From an uncultured Blautia sp. (GTDB lineage: Bacteria; Bacillota; Clostridia; Lachnospirales; Lachnospiraceae): a stretch of DNA of 64,000 bases. Position 1 is the first letter of the stretch. Each line of letters opens with the position of its first letter. A program made the translations under genes and the position numbers. The notes under the pieces are model-generated. The model saw only the letters and a program-made list of their open reading frames with translations, was not told where the DNA came from and searched no databases. Below, piece by piece: positions 56,928 through 64,000 of the stretch. The stretch is taken from contig URHS01000006.1 in NCBI GenBank assembly GCA_900547685.1, forward strand, positions 4,934 through 68,933. The letters are read 5' to 3'.

Positions 56928-58844
56928 TTATTCTGTTACTTTTTTCTTTAAAATTCCAAGAAGCAAAGCTCCTACTACTGTTCCGATTATAAGAGATACC
57001 AAATACATCAAGGCATGCTCTACCACAGGGAATACGAAGATTCCACCATGGGGTGCCATCAAGGTACATCCAAAAGCCATGGACAATGCCCCTGCTGTTG
57101 CTGCTCCTGCCACACAGGATGGCAGTACACGAAGAGGATCAGATGCTGCAAAAGGAATAGCTCCTTCTGTAATAAATGCAAGACCCATAATAAAGTTTAC
57201 AGGACCTGATTCTCTTTCTTCCTTGGTAAATTTATTCTTAAACAAAAGGGTTGCTAATGCGATTGCACAGGGCGGAACCATACCACCAATCATAACAGCC
57301 GCCATAATATCATAATTACCGGCAGCAATGGATGCTGTTCCGAAAACATAAGCTGCTTTATTAAATGGGCCTCCCATATCAACGGACATCATTCCCGCAA
57401 CAATTATACCTAATATTATTTTACTGGAGCCTCCCATATTGGTCAACGCTGTATTTAAAGCTGTGTTTAAGGCACCAATCGGCGGCTCAATAACAAAATT
57501 CATAATCAGTCCCATCAGCAGAATTCCCACAAAAGGATATAGCAATACAGGAGCTATTTTTTCAATAGCCTTTGGAAGTCTGTCAAATACTTTTCTTAAA
57601 AACTGAATCAAATATCCGGCCAAAAAGCCAGCCACCAAAGCTCCCAGAAAACCTGATTTTCCATTTGCCGCAATCATTCCACCTACAAAACCAAGAGCCA
57701 GCCCCGGTCTGTCGCCAATACTCATGGCAATAAATCCTGCTAAGATTGGAAGCATAAATCCAAATGCCACATCACCGATTCCTTTTAAGGTAGCAGCAAT
57801 CGGAGTGATAGTACCAAAGTTTGCTCTGGCTTCTGCGGACAGTGAATTCATATCCACAGACAGACCATCAATCAAAAAAGCAAGGGCAATGAGAATTCCA
57901 CCTCCTACAACAAACGGAAGCATATGAGATACTCCGTTCATAAGCTGCATGTATACTCTGTGCCCTGCCCCTCCTGATGGCTTTTCAGAAGAAGCTTCCT
58001 TAGGATTCCCTGCCTGATAAACAGGTGCATCTCCTTTCATAGCACGTTCAATCAGCTGTTCTGCCTTACTGATCCCATCCGATACCTGACATTCAATCAG
58101 CTTTTTCCCATGAAAGCGCTCCATAGGAACTTTCGCATCTGCTGCTACAATGATACAGTCTGCATCCTGAATTTCCTCATCGGTAAGCACATTTTTAGCA
58201 CCGCCGGAGCCTCTTGTTTCTACTTTAATAAAACAGTCTTTTGCTCTGGCTGCCTTTTCCAGGCCTTCTGCTGCCATATACGTATGGGCAATACCTGTGG
58301 GACAAGAAGTGACTGCCAATATCTTACAAGCTTTTTCTTCGGCAGATACTTCATTTTGTGCTGCTAACTGCTGGTTTAAATCTGGTTTTTCATCATCAGC
58401 ATCATCTACTACCTGCAGAAATTCTTCCACACTTTTTGCCTGTTTCAGTTTTTCTACAAAGGTTTCATCCATCATAAGTACAGAAAGTTTACTTAATACA
58501 TCAATGTGAATATTATCTTCTGTATTAGGTGCTGCAATCAGAAAAATCAAATGAACCGGTTCTCCATCCAGTGAGTCAAAATCCACACCGTCTTTCACCA
58601 CCATAGCAGCCAGACCGGGTTTTATAACTGCATCACATTTTCCATGAGGAATGGCAATTCCTTCTCCGATTCCCGTGGTACTTTCTTCTTCTCTTAAATA
58701 TACCTGCTTCCGGTATGCTTCTTCATCACGAATTTTACCACTTTTAACCATCAATGCAACTGCCTGGTCCAAAGCTTCCTGTTTCGAAGCAGGGGATGCA
58801 TCCAATGAAATACTTCTTTTGTCCAGTAAATCTGTTATTCGCAT
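56928..58844 (-). CDS. fruA: Fructose PTS enzyme IIABC
   Basis: Imports fructose as fructose 1-phosphate. The 638-residue fusion runs IIA (1-150; GIGEGIAIPHGK with active His), IIB (about 172-270; LAVTSCPTGIAHTYMAAEGL with active Cys) and IIC (about 300-635; VGGGILIALAFL, GDRPGLALGFVGG, MMSVDMGGPFNKAAYVFG, and several helices). Domain order and length fit fructose-type permeases. It lies 19 bp after fruK. Confidence 0.96.
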   Translation of the reverse strand: MRITDLLDKRSISLDASPASKQEALDQAVALMVKSGKIRDEEAYRKQVYLREEESTTGIGEGIAIPHGKCDAVIKPGLAAMVVKDGVDFDSLDGEPVHLIFLIAAPNTEDNIHIDVLSKLSVLMMDETFVEKLKQAKSVEEFLQVVDDADDEKPDLNQQLAAQNEVSAEEKACKILAVTSCPTGIAHTYMAAEGLEKAARAKDCFIKVETRGSGGAKNVLTDEEIQDADCIIVAADAKVPMERFHGKKLIECQVSDGISKAEQLIERAMKGDAPVYQAGNPKEASSEKPSGGAGHRVYMQLMNGVSHMLPFVVGGGILIALAFLIDGLSVDMNSLSAEARANFGTITPIAATLKGIGDVAFGFMLPILAGFIAMSIGDRPGLALGFVGGMIAANGKSGFLGALVAGFLAGYLIQFLRKVFDRLPKAIEKIAPVLLYPFVGILLMGLIMNFVIEPPIGALNTALNTALTNMGGSSKIILGIIVAGMMSVDMGGPFNKAAYVFGTASIAAGNYDIMAAVMIGGMVPPCAIALATLLFKNKFTKEERESGPVNFIMGLAFITEGAIPFAASDPLRVLPSCVAGAATAGALSMAFGCTLMAPHGGIFVFPVVEHALMYLVSLIIGTVVGALLLGILKKKVTE

Positions 58845-58863
58845 AGATCTTCTCCCTCTTTCT

Positions 58864-59772
58864 TTATTTTTCTAATTGTGCATAAACTTCCTGAATCTCT
58901 TCTCTGGTAGCCAGCAACTGGGAAAATGCACTGGCACTTCCTGCTGCAACGCCCATACGAAATGCATGAGAATAGGATTCTCTATCCAACCATCCGGCAA
59001 TAAATCCTGCAACCATAGAATCCCCTGCTCCCACAGCATTCACCAATATTCCTTTTGGTGCAGGCAGCATATATACTTCTCCGTTTTCGGCAGCCAGAAC
59101 AGCCCCTTCTCCTGCCATAGATACCAATACATTTCTGGCACCTTTTTCCTGAAGTTTTTTGGCATAAGGAATTACGGCATCCCTGGTCTTCAGCTCAACA
59201 TCAAAAATTTCTCCAAGCTCATGATTGTTCGGTTTAATCAAAAACGGATGATATTCCAGTACATGTAGCAGCAAATCTTTTGTTGCATCCACAACAAAAA
59301 GAATTCCTTTCCCCTGAAGCTCTGCCAGAATATCACGATAAATAGAATCTGGAAGACTTTCCGGTATACTTCCTGCCAGAACCAGAACATCTCCTTTCTT
59401 CAGATGTCTGAGCTTTTCCATCAGTTTTTCCGCTTCTTCTCTGTCAATCACAGGTCCCATTCCATTAATTTCTGTTCCGTCATAATCCTTCAATTTCACA
59501 TTAATTCTGGAAAATCCTGTCCTCGTTCTGATAAAATCGCATTGAAACCCAATCTCTCTTACCATACGCTCAATTTCCTGTCCGGTAAATCCTGCTGTGA
59601 ATCCCAATGCTGTATTATCAATCCCCAAGTTCTGAAGTACCGTAGAAACATTGATTCCTTTTCCTCCAGGAAGCATCTGTTCCTCCTTGGTTCTGTTAGT
59701 CATTCCCATCTGGAAACCATGTAAAGAAATAATATAATCCAGAGAAGGATTAAAGGTAACCGTGTAAACCAT
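58864..59772 (-). CDS. fruK: 1-phosphofructokinase
   Basis: Phosphorylates fructose 1-phosphate to fructose 1,6-bisphosphate. The 302-residue PfkB-family protein has the N-terminal VTFNPSLDYII, GGKGINVSTVLQNLG, GSIPESLP, IKPNNHELGEIF and the catalytic NAVGAGDSMVAGFIAGW. It is the first gene of the fructose operon; the operator repeats lie 43-133 bp upstream. Tagatose-6-phosphate kinase is an unlikely alternative given the FruA neighbour. Confidence 0.95.
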   Translation of the reverse strand: MVYTVTFNPSLDYIISLHGFQMGMTNRTKEEQMLPGGKGINVSTVLQNLGIDNTALGFTAGFTGQEIERMVREIGFQCDFIRTRTGFSRINVKLKDYDGTEINGMGPVIDREEAEKLMEKLRHLKKGDVLVLAGSIPESLPDSIYRDILAELQGKGILFVVDATKDLLLHVLEYHPFLIKPNNHELGEIFDVELKTRDAVIPYAKKLQEKGARNVLVSMAGEGAVLAAENGEVYMLPAPKGILVNAVGAGDSMVAGFIAGWLDRESYSHAFRMGVAAGSASAFSQLLATREEIQEVYAQLEK

Positions 59773-59814
59773 TTTTTCTTACCTCCTATCTCTTTTCTTT
59801 ATATTTGTATTATA

Positions 59815-59905
59815 CATTCATTTTCGTTCATTTTCAATCATACTAATTCACGATATTTTCTCTATATTTTTATATATTTTTCACAATCGTTCATTTTCAA
59901 TCATA
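59815..59905 (-). promoter_or_regulatory. Twin FruR operator repeats upstream of fruK
   Basis: The plus-strand 18-mer CGTTCATTTTCAATCATA occurs identically at 59825-59842 and 59888-59905. The first copy is extended by a further CATTCATTTT to its left, so the unit TTCATTTT repeats in tandem. Direct TGAAAATGAA-type repeats are usual for DeoR-family repressors. On the minus strand a weak promoter (TTGAAA, 18 bp, TATATA) overlaps the distal copy. No gene lies in the 195 bp 59773-59967. Confidence 0.75.
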
Positions 59906-59967
59906 TTTTTATTGTTTCAATCACAGTATCTCCACATTCATTCAAATATATTCATTAAAAGGTTATT

Positions 59968-61334
59968 TTACTTTTTTAGCTCCCTATGAACCTTTTTCCG
60001 CACAAACCAAAAGCAGAGAACCTGCAAAATAATTGTCACAATCCATGAAGCAGGATAAGAAATAAATAACATATCCAAGGAACGATGCTTTGGAAATACC
60101 CAGAAAATCCAAAAAATTCTGGTTCCTACTGTTCCGATCACAGATAGAAACATGGGCACTGCAGAATGTCCCATTCCACGCAAAGCTCCCGGAAATAAAT
60201 CCATCAGCCCGCATAAAAAATAGGTAACTGTAGTATAGAGCAGGATTTCTACCCCACACTGAATAACCTGTGGATCTTTTGTATAAATCTGCAGAAGCTC
60301 CGGTCCAAACATATAAGCACCACGCCTAAAAGCAGCGCTACTGTTACCGAAAGAATGATACAGTCCAACAAAACCTTATCCATGCGTTTCCATTTCCCAA
60401 CACCAAAATTCTGGCTGGTAAAGCTCATACATGCCTGAGTAACCGAATTTACTGCAACAAATAAAAAGCCGAAAATATTATTGGCCGCTGTATACCCTGC
60501 CATAGCAATAGAACCAAATGAATTAACTGAGGACTGCAGCAACACATTAGAAAAATTAATTACTGTGCTCTGAATTCCTGCAGGAATCCCTACTTGAAAA
60601 ATCTGTTTTAAATGGTTTTTCTTTAAAGTAAGTTGAGAAAAACGAAGCTGATAACTGCTGTCTGATTGATAAAGGCATCTCAATACCAAAATACAGGAAA
60701 CCAATTGCGAAATTACCGTAGCAATAGCTACACCTGCCACACCCAGATGAAATACAATAACCAATATCATGTTCAACCCTGCATTAATTAAGCCTGCAAC
60801 AATCAAAAAAAACAATGGTCGCTTTGTATCTCCTACTGCTCTTAAAATAGCAGCGCCATAGTTATACAACATAAAAAACGGCATCCCCAGAAAATAAATT
60901 TTCATATAAAGAGCTGCCTGCTCAATAACATCTGGCGGCGTTGCCATAAGTTCTAAAGCAAATCTGGAAAAAAACAATCCTACAAACACCATTACAATTC
61001 CACTAATCAAGGCAAAAGTAATGGATGTGTGAACAGTTTCTGACATTTCCTTAGAACGTCCCGAGGCATAAAAACGAGCCGCCAGTACATTTGCGCCAAG
61101 AGAAACACCGATAAATAAGTTTGTAAACATATTAATCAGCGCAGAGGTTGAACCTACTGCTGCCAATGCCTGACTTCCGCTAAATCTCCCCACTACCACA
61201 ATATCTACTGCATTAAACATCAACTGCAAAATTCCCGAAATCATCAATGGCAGAGAAAAAGAAATCAATTTATCCATAACAGAACCATTACACATATCAA
61301 TTTCATATTTATTTTTCTTTGACACAGAATTCAT
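59968..61334 (-). pseudogene. MATE-family multidrug transporter, frameshifted
   Basis: Two overlapping frames give one MATE transporter of about 455 residues. The first (ATG 61334, after AGAAGGAGT) has LISFSLPLMISGILQLMFNA, DIVVVGRFSGSQALAAVGST and AGIQSTVINFSNVLLQSSVN and fails at VVLICLDRSF. The second resumes MFGPELLQIYTKDPQVIQCG and reads to the end. They meet near 60310-60315, where one missing base (CTTAT for CTTTAT) would restore VLYMFGPE. The C-terminal quarter is lost from the first product, so it is probably inactive unless the base is a sequencing error. Confidence 0.85.
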
Positions 61335-61373
61335 TTTTCCAACTCCTTCTAATCTAAAAACTATATCAACAGT

Positions 61374-61419
61374 AAAAATCGCCATAACCCACTATACATA
61401 AGGGATACAGCGATTTTTT
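61374..61419. terminator. Terminator between suf and MATE genes
   Basis: AAAAATCGC and GCGATTTTT, with an inner CCC/GGG, form a hairpin with T-runs on both strands. Confidence 0.75.
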
Positions 61420-61445
61420 AACTGTTCAGAATAAAAAAATGTATA

Positions 61446-62363
61446 TTATTTTAAAAATCCGCTGATAATCTGTTCTTCAGCTTCTTCCTCTGTCAATCCC
61501 AGAGTCATCAATTTAATAATCTGTTCTCCTGCAATTTTTCCAATCGCAGCCTCATGAATAAGGGCTGCATCAGAATTATTAGCAGTAATTTCAGGGATTG
61601 AACTGATTTTTGCATTTCCCACAATAATCGCATCACATTCTGTATGTCCGCTGCACTTTTCGTTTCCATTGAGTACAGATTGGAATAACTGATAGGAATT
61701 ATCCTTTGCAACAGAACGGGAAATAATATTAGCTCCTGAATCTTCTCCATTTAAGTCTACAACAAAGCGACTTTCTGCCTTCTGCTCTCCATGAGTCATC
61801 AAGCGCTCCATAACTTTAATACTGGCATTTTTGTCCAACTTTACTGTTGTTTTACGAATAGTAGAGTCCACACCTTTAATCTGGGCAGTATCCATTTCCA
61901 TATAACTGTTTTCCCCTACTTCCACAATGGTTTCCGGGTTCATAATTCTCTGTCCCTTGCCATCTCCGCTTCCATAGTGTTTTTCTACATATTTTACTTT
62001 TGAATTTTTACCGATAAAAAAGCTGTGAATTCCATCATGTTCACTGGAATCATCTGTTCCGCAGTGAATACCGCAGCCCGCAATAATTGTCACATCACAG
62101 TCATCTCCGATATAAAAATCATTATAAACTGTCTCTTTTAACCCGGCTTCACTTAATACAACAGGAATATGAATACTCTCATTCTTTGTTCCGGCTTTGA
62201 TTTTAATCACAATACCGTCACTTCCCTCTTTCGGAACAATTTCGATATGTTCTGTGCTGTTTCTTGCCTCGGTTTTTCCATTTGTTCTGATGTTATATGC
62301 TCCTACAGGAATTTCATGCAGTCCTGCAATTTGTTTTAACAGCTCTTTTTGTACGTTATCCAT
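61446..62363 (-). CDS. SufB/SufD-family Fe-S scaffold protein
   Basis: A 305-residue member of the SufB/SufD family, which with SufC builds Fe-S clusters. The beta-helix core is visible (FFIGKNSKVKYVEKHYGSGD, VEVGENSYMEMDTAQIKG, SGANIISRSVAKDNSYQLF), with the conserved GHTECDAIIVGNAKISSIPE and AALIHEAAIGKIAGEQI. It is shorter than SufB (~470). ATG 62363 overlaps the SufC stop (TAATG). With only SufC beside it and no SufS or SufU, it fits the minimal two-gene Suf-like (SMS) form of anaerobes. Confidence 0.9.
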   Translation of the reverse strand: MDNVQKELLKQIAGLHEIPVGAYNIRTNGKTEARNSTEHIEIVPKEGSDGIVIKIKAGTKNESIHIPVVLSEAGLKETVYNDFYIGDDCDVTIIAGCGIHCGTDDSSEHDGIHSFFIGKNSKVKYVEKHYGSGDGKGQRIMNPETIVEVGENSYMEMDTAQIKGVDSTIRKTTVKLDKNASIKVMERLMTHGEQKAESRFVVDLNGEDSGANIISRSVAKDNSYQLFQSVLNGNEKCSGHTECDAIIVGNAKISSIPEITANNSDAALIHEAAIGKIAGEQIIKLMTLGLTEEEAEEQIISGFLK

Positions 62364-63109
62364 TATCTCTGCACTCCCTTCTGCCACACTTCACATCCGG
62401 TATCTGCCTGTGCCGCATCTAATAATGCAGGCAACACATCTTCTTTACTTCCTCTTTTTACAAGCTTTCCATCTGCGATTACCAGAATTTCATCTGCAGT
62501 ATTTAAAATACGTTCCTGATGAGAAATAATCAAAATAGACCCTTTCTTTTCCTTATGCATCTTTTCAAATACCTGTATTAAATTTTGAAAACTCCATAAA
62601 TCAATACCTGCTTCCGGCTCATCAAAAACAGATAGTTTTGTTCCTCTTGCCATAACTGTGGCAATTTCAATTCTCTTCATTTCCCCACCTGACAGGCTGG
62701 CATTTACTTCTCTGTTAATATAGTCTTTTGCGCAAAGTCCTACTTCTGAAAGATACTGACATGCTCCGGATAAGGAAATCTCTTTTCCTGCTGCCAAATT
62801 AATTAAATCAAAGACCGTAACGCCTTTAAAACGTACCGGCTGTTGAAAAGCATAGCTAATTCCATGCTTTGCTCTTTCAGTAATACTCCAGTTGGTAATA
62901 TCTTCTCCATCTAATAAAATCTGGCCCTGAGTAGGCTTTTCAATTCCTGCAATAATTTTTGCAAGTGTTGATTTCCCCCCTCCGTTAGGTCCTGTAATAG
63001 CAACGAATTTATTATCCTCAAGAGTAAAGCTTACATTTTCTAAAATTCCTTTTTCTTCATCTTTAGAATTTTCTGCTACTCGAAAGGAAACATTCCGTAA
63101 TTCCAGCAT
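62363..63109 (-). CDS. sufC: SufC-like Fe-S assembly ATPase
   Basis: A 249-residue ABC-type ATPase that powers the SufB/D scaffold. Walker A GPNGGGKST, signature LSGGEMKRIEIA, Walker B KLSVFDEPEAGIDLW and switch His IISHQER are the SufC forms. I chose ATG 63109, after GGGAGGAAGAAA. The upstream promoter is at 63162-63190. It is translationally coupled to the scaffold gene. Confidence 0.93.
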   Translation of the reverse strand: MLELRNVSFRVAENSKDEEKGILENVSFTLEDNKFVAITGPNGGGKSTLAKIIAGIEKPTQGQILLDGEDITNWSITERAKHGISYAFQQPVRFKGVTVFDLINLAAGKEISLSGACQYLSEVGLCAKDYINREVNASLSGGEMKRIEIATVMARGTKLSVFDEPEAGIDLWSFQNLIQVFEKMHKEKKGSILIISHQERILNTADEILVIADGKLVKRGSKEDVLPALLDAAQADTGCEVWQKGVQR

Positions 63110-63161
63110 TTTTCTTCCTCCCTGTATATTATAAATCATCTTGATTTGTAATCCGTTCTCT

Positions 63162-63190
63162 ATTATATAATTCTGTATTCCAGTTGTAAA
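63162..63190 (-). promoter_or_regulatory. Promoter of sufC
   Basis: TTTACA, 17-bp spacer, TATAAT on the minus strand. Confidence 0.65.
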
Positions 63191-63206
63191 TGCCTTTTGC
63201 CTTTTA

Positions 63207-63234
63207 TTTACATTTTCTCAATTCATGGTATAAT
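63207..63234 (+). promoter_or_regulatory. Promoter of the Sel1-repeat gene
   Basis: TTTACA, 16-bp spacer, TATAAT on the plus strand, 64 bp before ATG 63299. Confidence 0.6.
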
Positions 63235-63298
63235 CAATACATACTTACTAAAATACAAGCTCTTGCTTGAAAATTTATAAAATACGGAGATTTAATTT

Positions 63299-63946
63299 AT
63301 GAATATTCAAAATCTGAATTTTACAGTAGAAGAATTAAAAATTCTTGCAGAGAACGGTCAAAAAGATTTTATCTATGCCGTAGGACATTATTATGAAAAT
63401 GGTATTCGAACTTCTGTTAATTTAACAGAAGCTGCTGTATGGTACGAAAAAGCTGCTCAGAAGGGACATACAGAAGCAGCTATGCATCTTGCCCTTCTCT
63501 ATGCACAGGGTGCAGGTGTAGAAAAAAATGAGAAAAAAGCTTTTTCTTATATGGAACAGGCTGCAAAAGCCGGAAATACCAATGCTCTTTATAATATGGG
63601 ACGCTGTTATGAAGAAGGAATTGGAGTAAAACAGGATCTTTCAAAAGCTTTTGACTGGTACAAAAAGGCTGCTGCTGAAGGCGATTTTCGTGCTATGTGC
63701 TGTATGGCCGGATATTTCCTTACAGGAAACCCTGTTCCTTATGAACCGGCAAAAGCATTCCAGCTTTTTGAAAAAGCAGCAAATGCCAATATTCCGGCTG
63801 CCCAGTACAACCTTTCTGTTTTATACCGCTATGGAGAAGGAACTGAAAAAGACTTGGAAAAAGCAGACTTCTGGAGAATGAAGGCTGCTCAAAATGGTTT
63901 CCGCATGGCTATTGATGAAATTGAAAAGCCAGCTGAAAATCAATAA
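63299..63946 (+). CDS. Sel1-repeat (TPR-like) protein
   Basis: A 215-residue protein made almost wholly of Sel1 repeats of about 36 residues: YAVGHYYENGIRTSVNLTEA, HLALLYAQGAGVEKNEKKAF, YNMGRCYEEGIGVKQDLSKA, CMAGYFLTGNPVPYEPAKAF and YNLSVLYRYGEGTEKDLEKA. No signal peptide, so cytoplasmic. Sel1 proteins are scaffolds for protein contacts; the partner is unknown. It is a single gene with its own promoter and terminator. Confidence 0.88.
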   Translation: MNIQNLNFTVEELKILAENGQKDFIYAVGHYYENGIRTSVNLTEAAVWYEKAAQKGHTEAAMHLALLYAQGAGVEKNEKKAFSYMEQAAKAGNTNALYNMGRCYEEGIGVKQDLSKAFDWYKKAAAEGDFRAMCCMAGYFLTGNPVPYEPAKAFQLFEKAANANIPAAQYNLSVLYRYGEGTEKDLEKADFWRMKAAQNGFRMAIDEIEKPAENQ

Positions 63947-63947
63947 A

Positions 63948-63984
63948 ATGAAAAGGAATTCTGCAAAGCAGAATTCCTTTTCAT
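63948..63984 (+). terminator. Terminator after the Sel1-repeat gene
   Basis: ATGAAAAGGAATTCTGC and GCAGAATTCCTTTTCAT form a perfect 17-bp stem with an AAA loop, starting just after the stop codon. Confidence 0.8.
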
Positions 63985-64000
63985 AGGAAAAGCATAACAC

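Overview
The window reads as chromosome of a low-GC anaerobic Firmicute, most likely a Lachnospiraceae (Blautia/Dorea-like) gut clostridium. The basis is gene content and order (dgt-dnaG; pyrH-frr-uppS-cdsA-dxr-rseP; a two-gene SufC/SufBD system; fruK-fruA-ptsH-ptsI-fruR; a two-gene LysO; QueH; class III Asd), AGGAGG-type ribosome sites and strong sigma-A promoters. The genus is inference. Most genes lie on the minus strand.

Layout. 1-7.5 kb: dnaG (cut by the window edge), dgt, nfo, a tRNA-Leu with an AAG anticodon, and an operon of glycerol kinase followed by two amidohydrolases, one of them guanine deaminase. 7.7-22.9 kb: a gene for a SpoIID-like, peptidoglycan-binding protein is split in two by a 13.9-kb insertion. 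Joining the halves at a shared GGTACCG restores one continuous frame. 23-37.6 kb: rseP-dxr-cdsA-uppS-frr-pyrH, an NSS-family transporter, a nucleoid-associated protein, an ABC exporter, carB and a lipoprotein. 37.8-49.3 kb: LysO in two genes, two HAD phosphatases, a NuoE-like protein, a Cys-rich protein, a FliB-like protein, a left-handed beta-helix protein, topB, asd, argH, queH and a D-2-hydroxyacid dehydrogenase. 49.4-53 kb: a PadR regulator with two paralogous membrane proteins (one frameshifted) and an ABC importer pair without a binding protein. 53-61.3 kb: a P-loop protein, the fructose PTS operon with its regulator and operators, and a frameshifted MATE transporter. 61.4-64 kb: SufC/SufBD and a Sel1-repeat protein.

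The most interesting region is the insertion (8411-22332). At its right end it carries a large serine recombinase preceded by a tiny gene. Its outer ends, when joined, give an imperfect inverted repeat around a GT dinucleotide, as expected for attP. Its cargo is a minus-strand operon: the tail of an FHA-domain gene, a PP2C phosphatase, a membrane Ser/Thr kinase, a small membrane protein with tandem GATEVL motifs (candidate phospho-Thr/FHA sites), a four-helix membrane protein, and a 2310-residue secreted, membrane-anchored Ig-like protein. The operon appears to have lost its 5' end: the FHA gene is fused to a remnant of an unrelated regulator. A second kinase survives only as a fragment at the left end. 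I infer a mobile, partly decayed phospho-signalling and surface-protein module. Its biological role cannot be read from the sequence.

Metabolic genes elsewhere are ordinary housekeeping, with some notable details: an HPr with Lys instead of the regulatory Ser46, a terminator between ptsH and ptsI, and two operator systems (FruR and PadR) visible as repeats.
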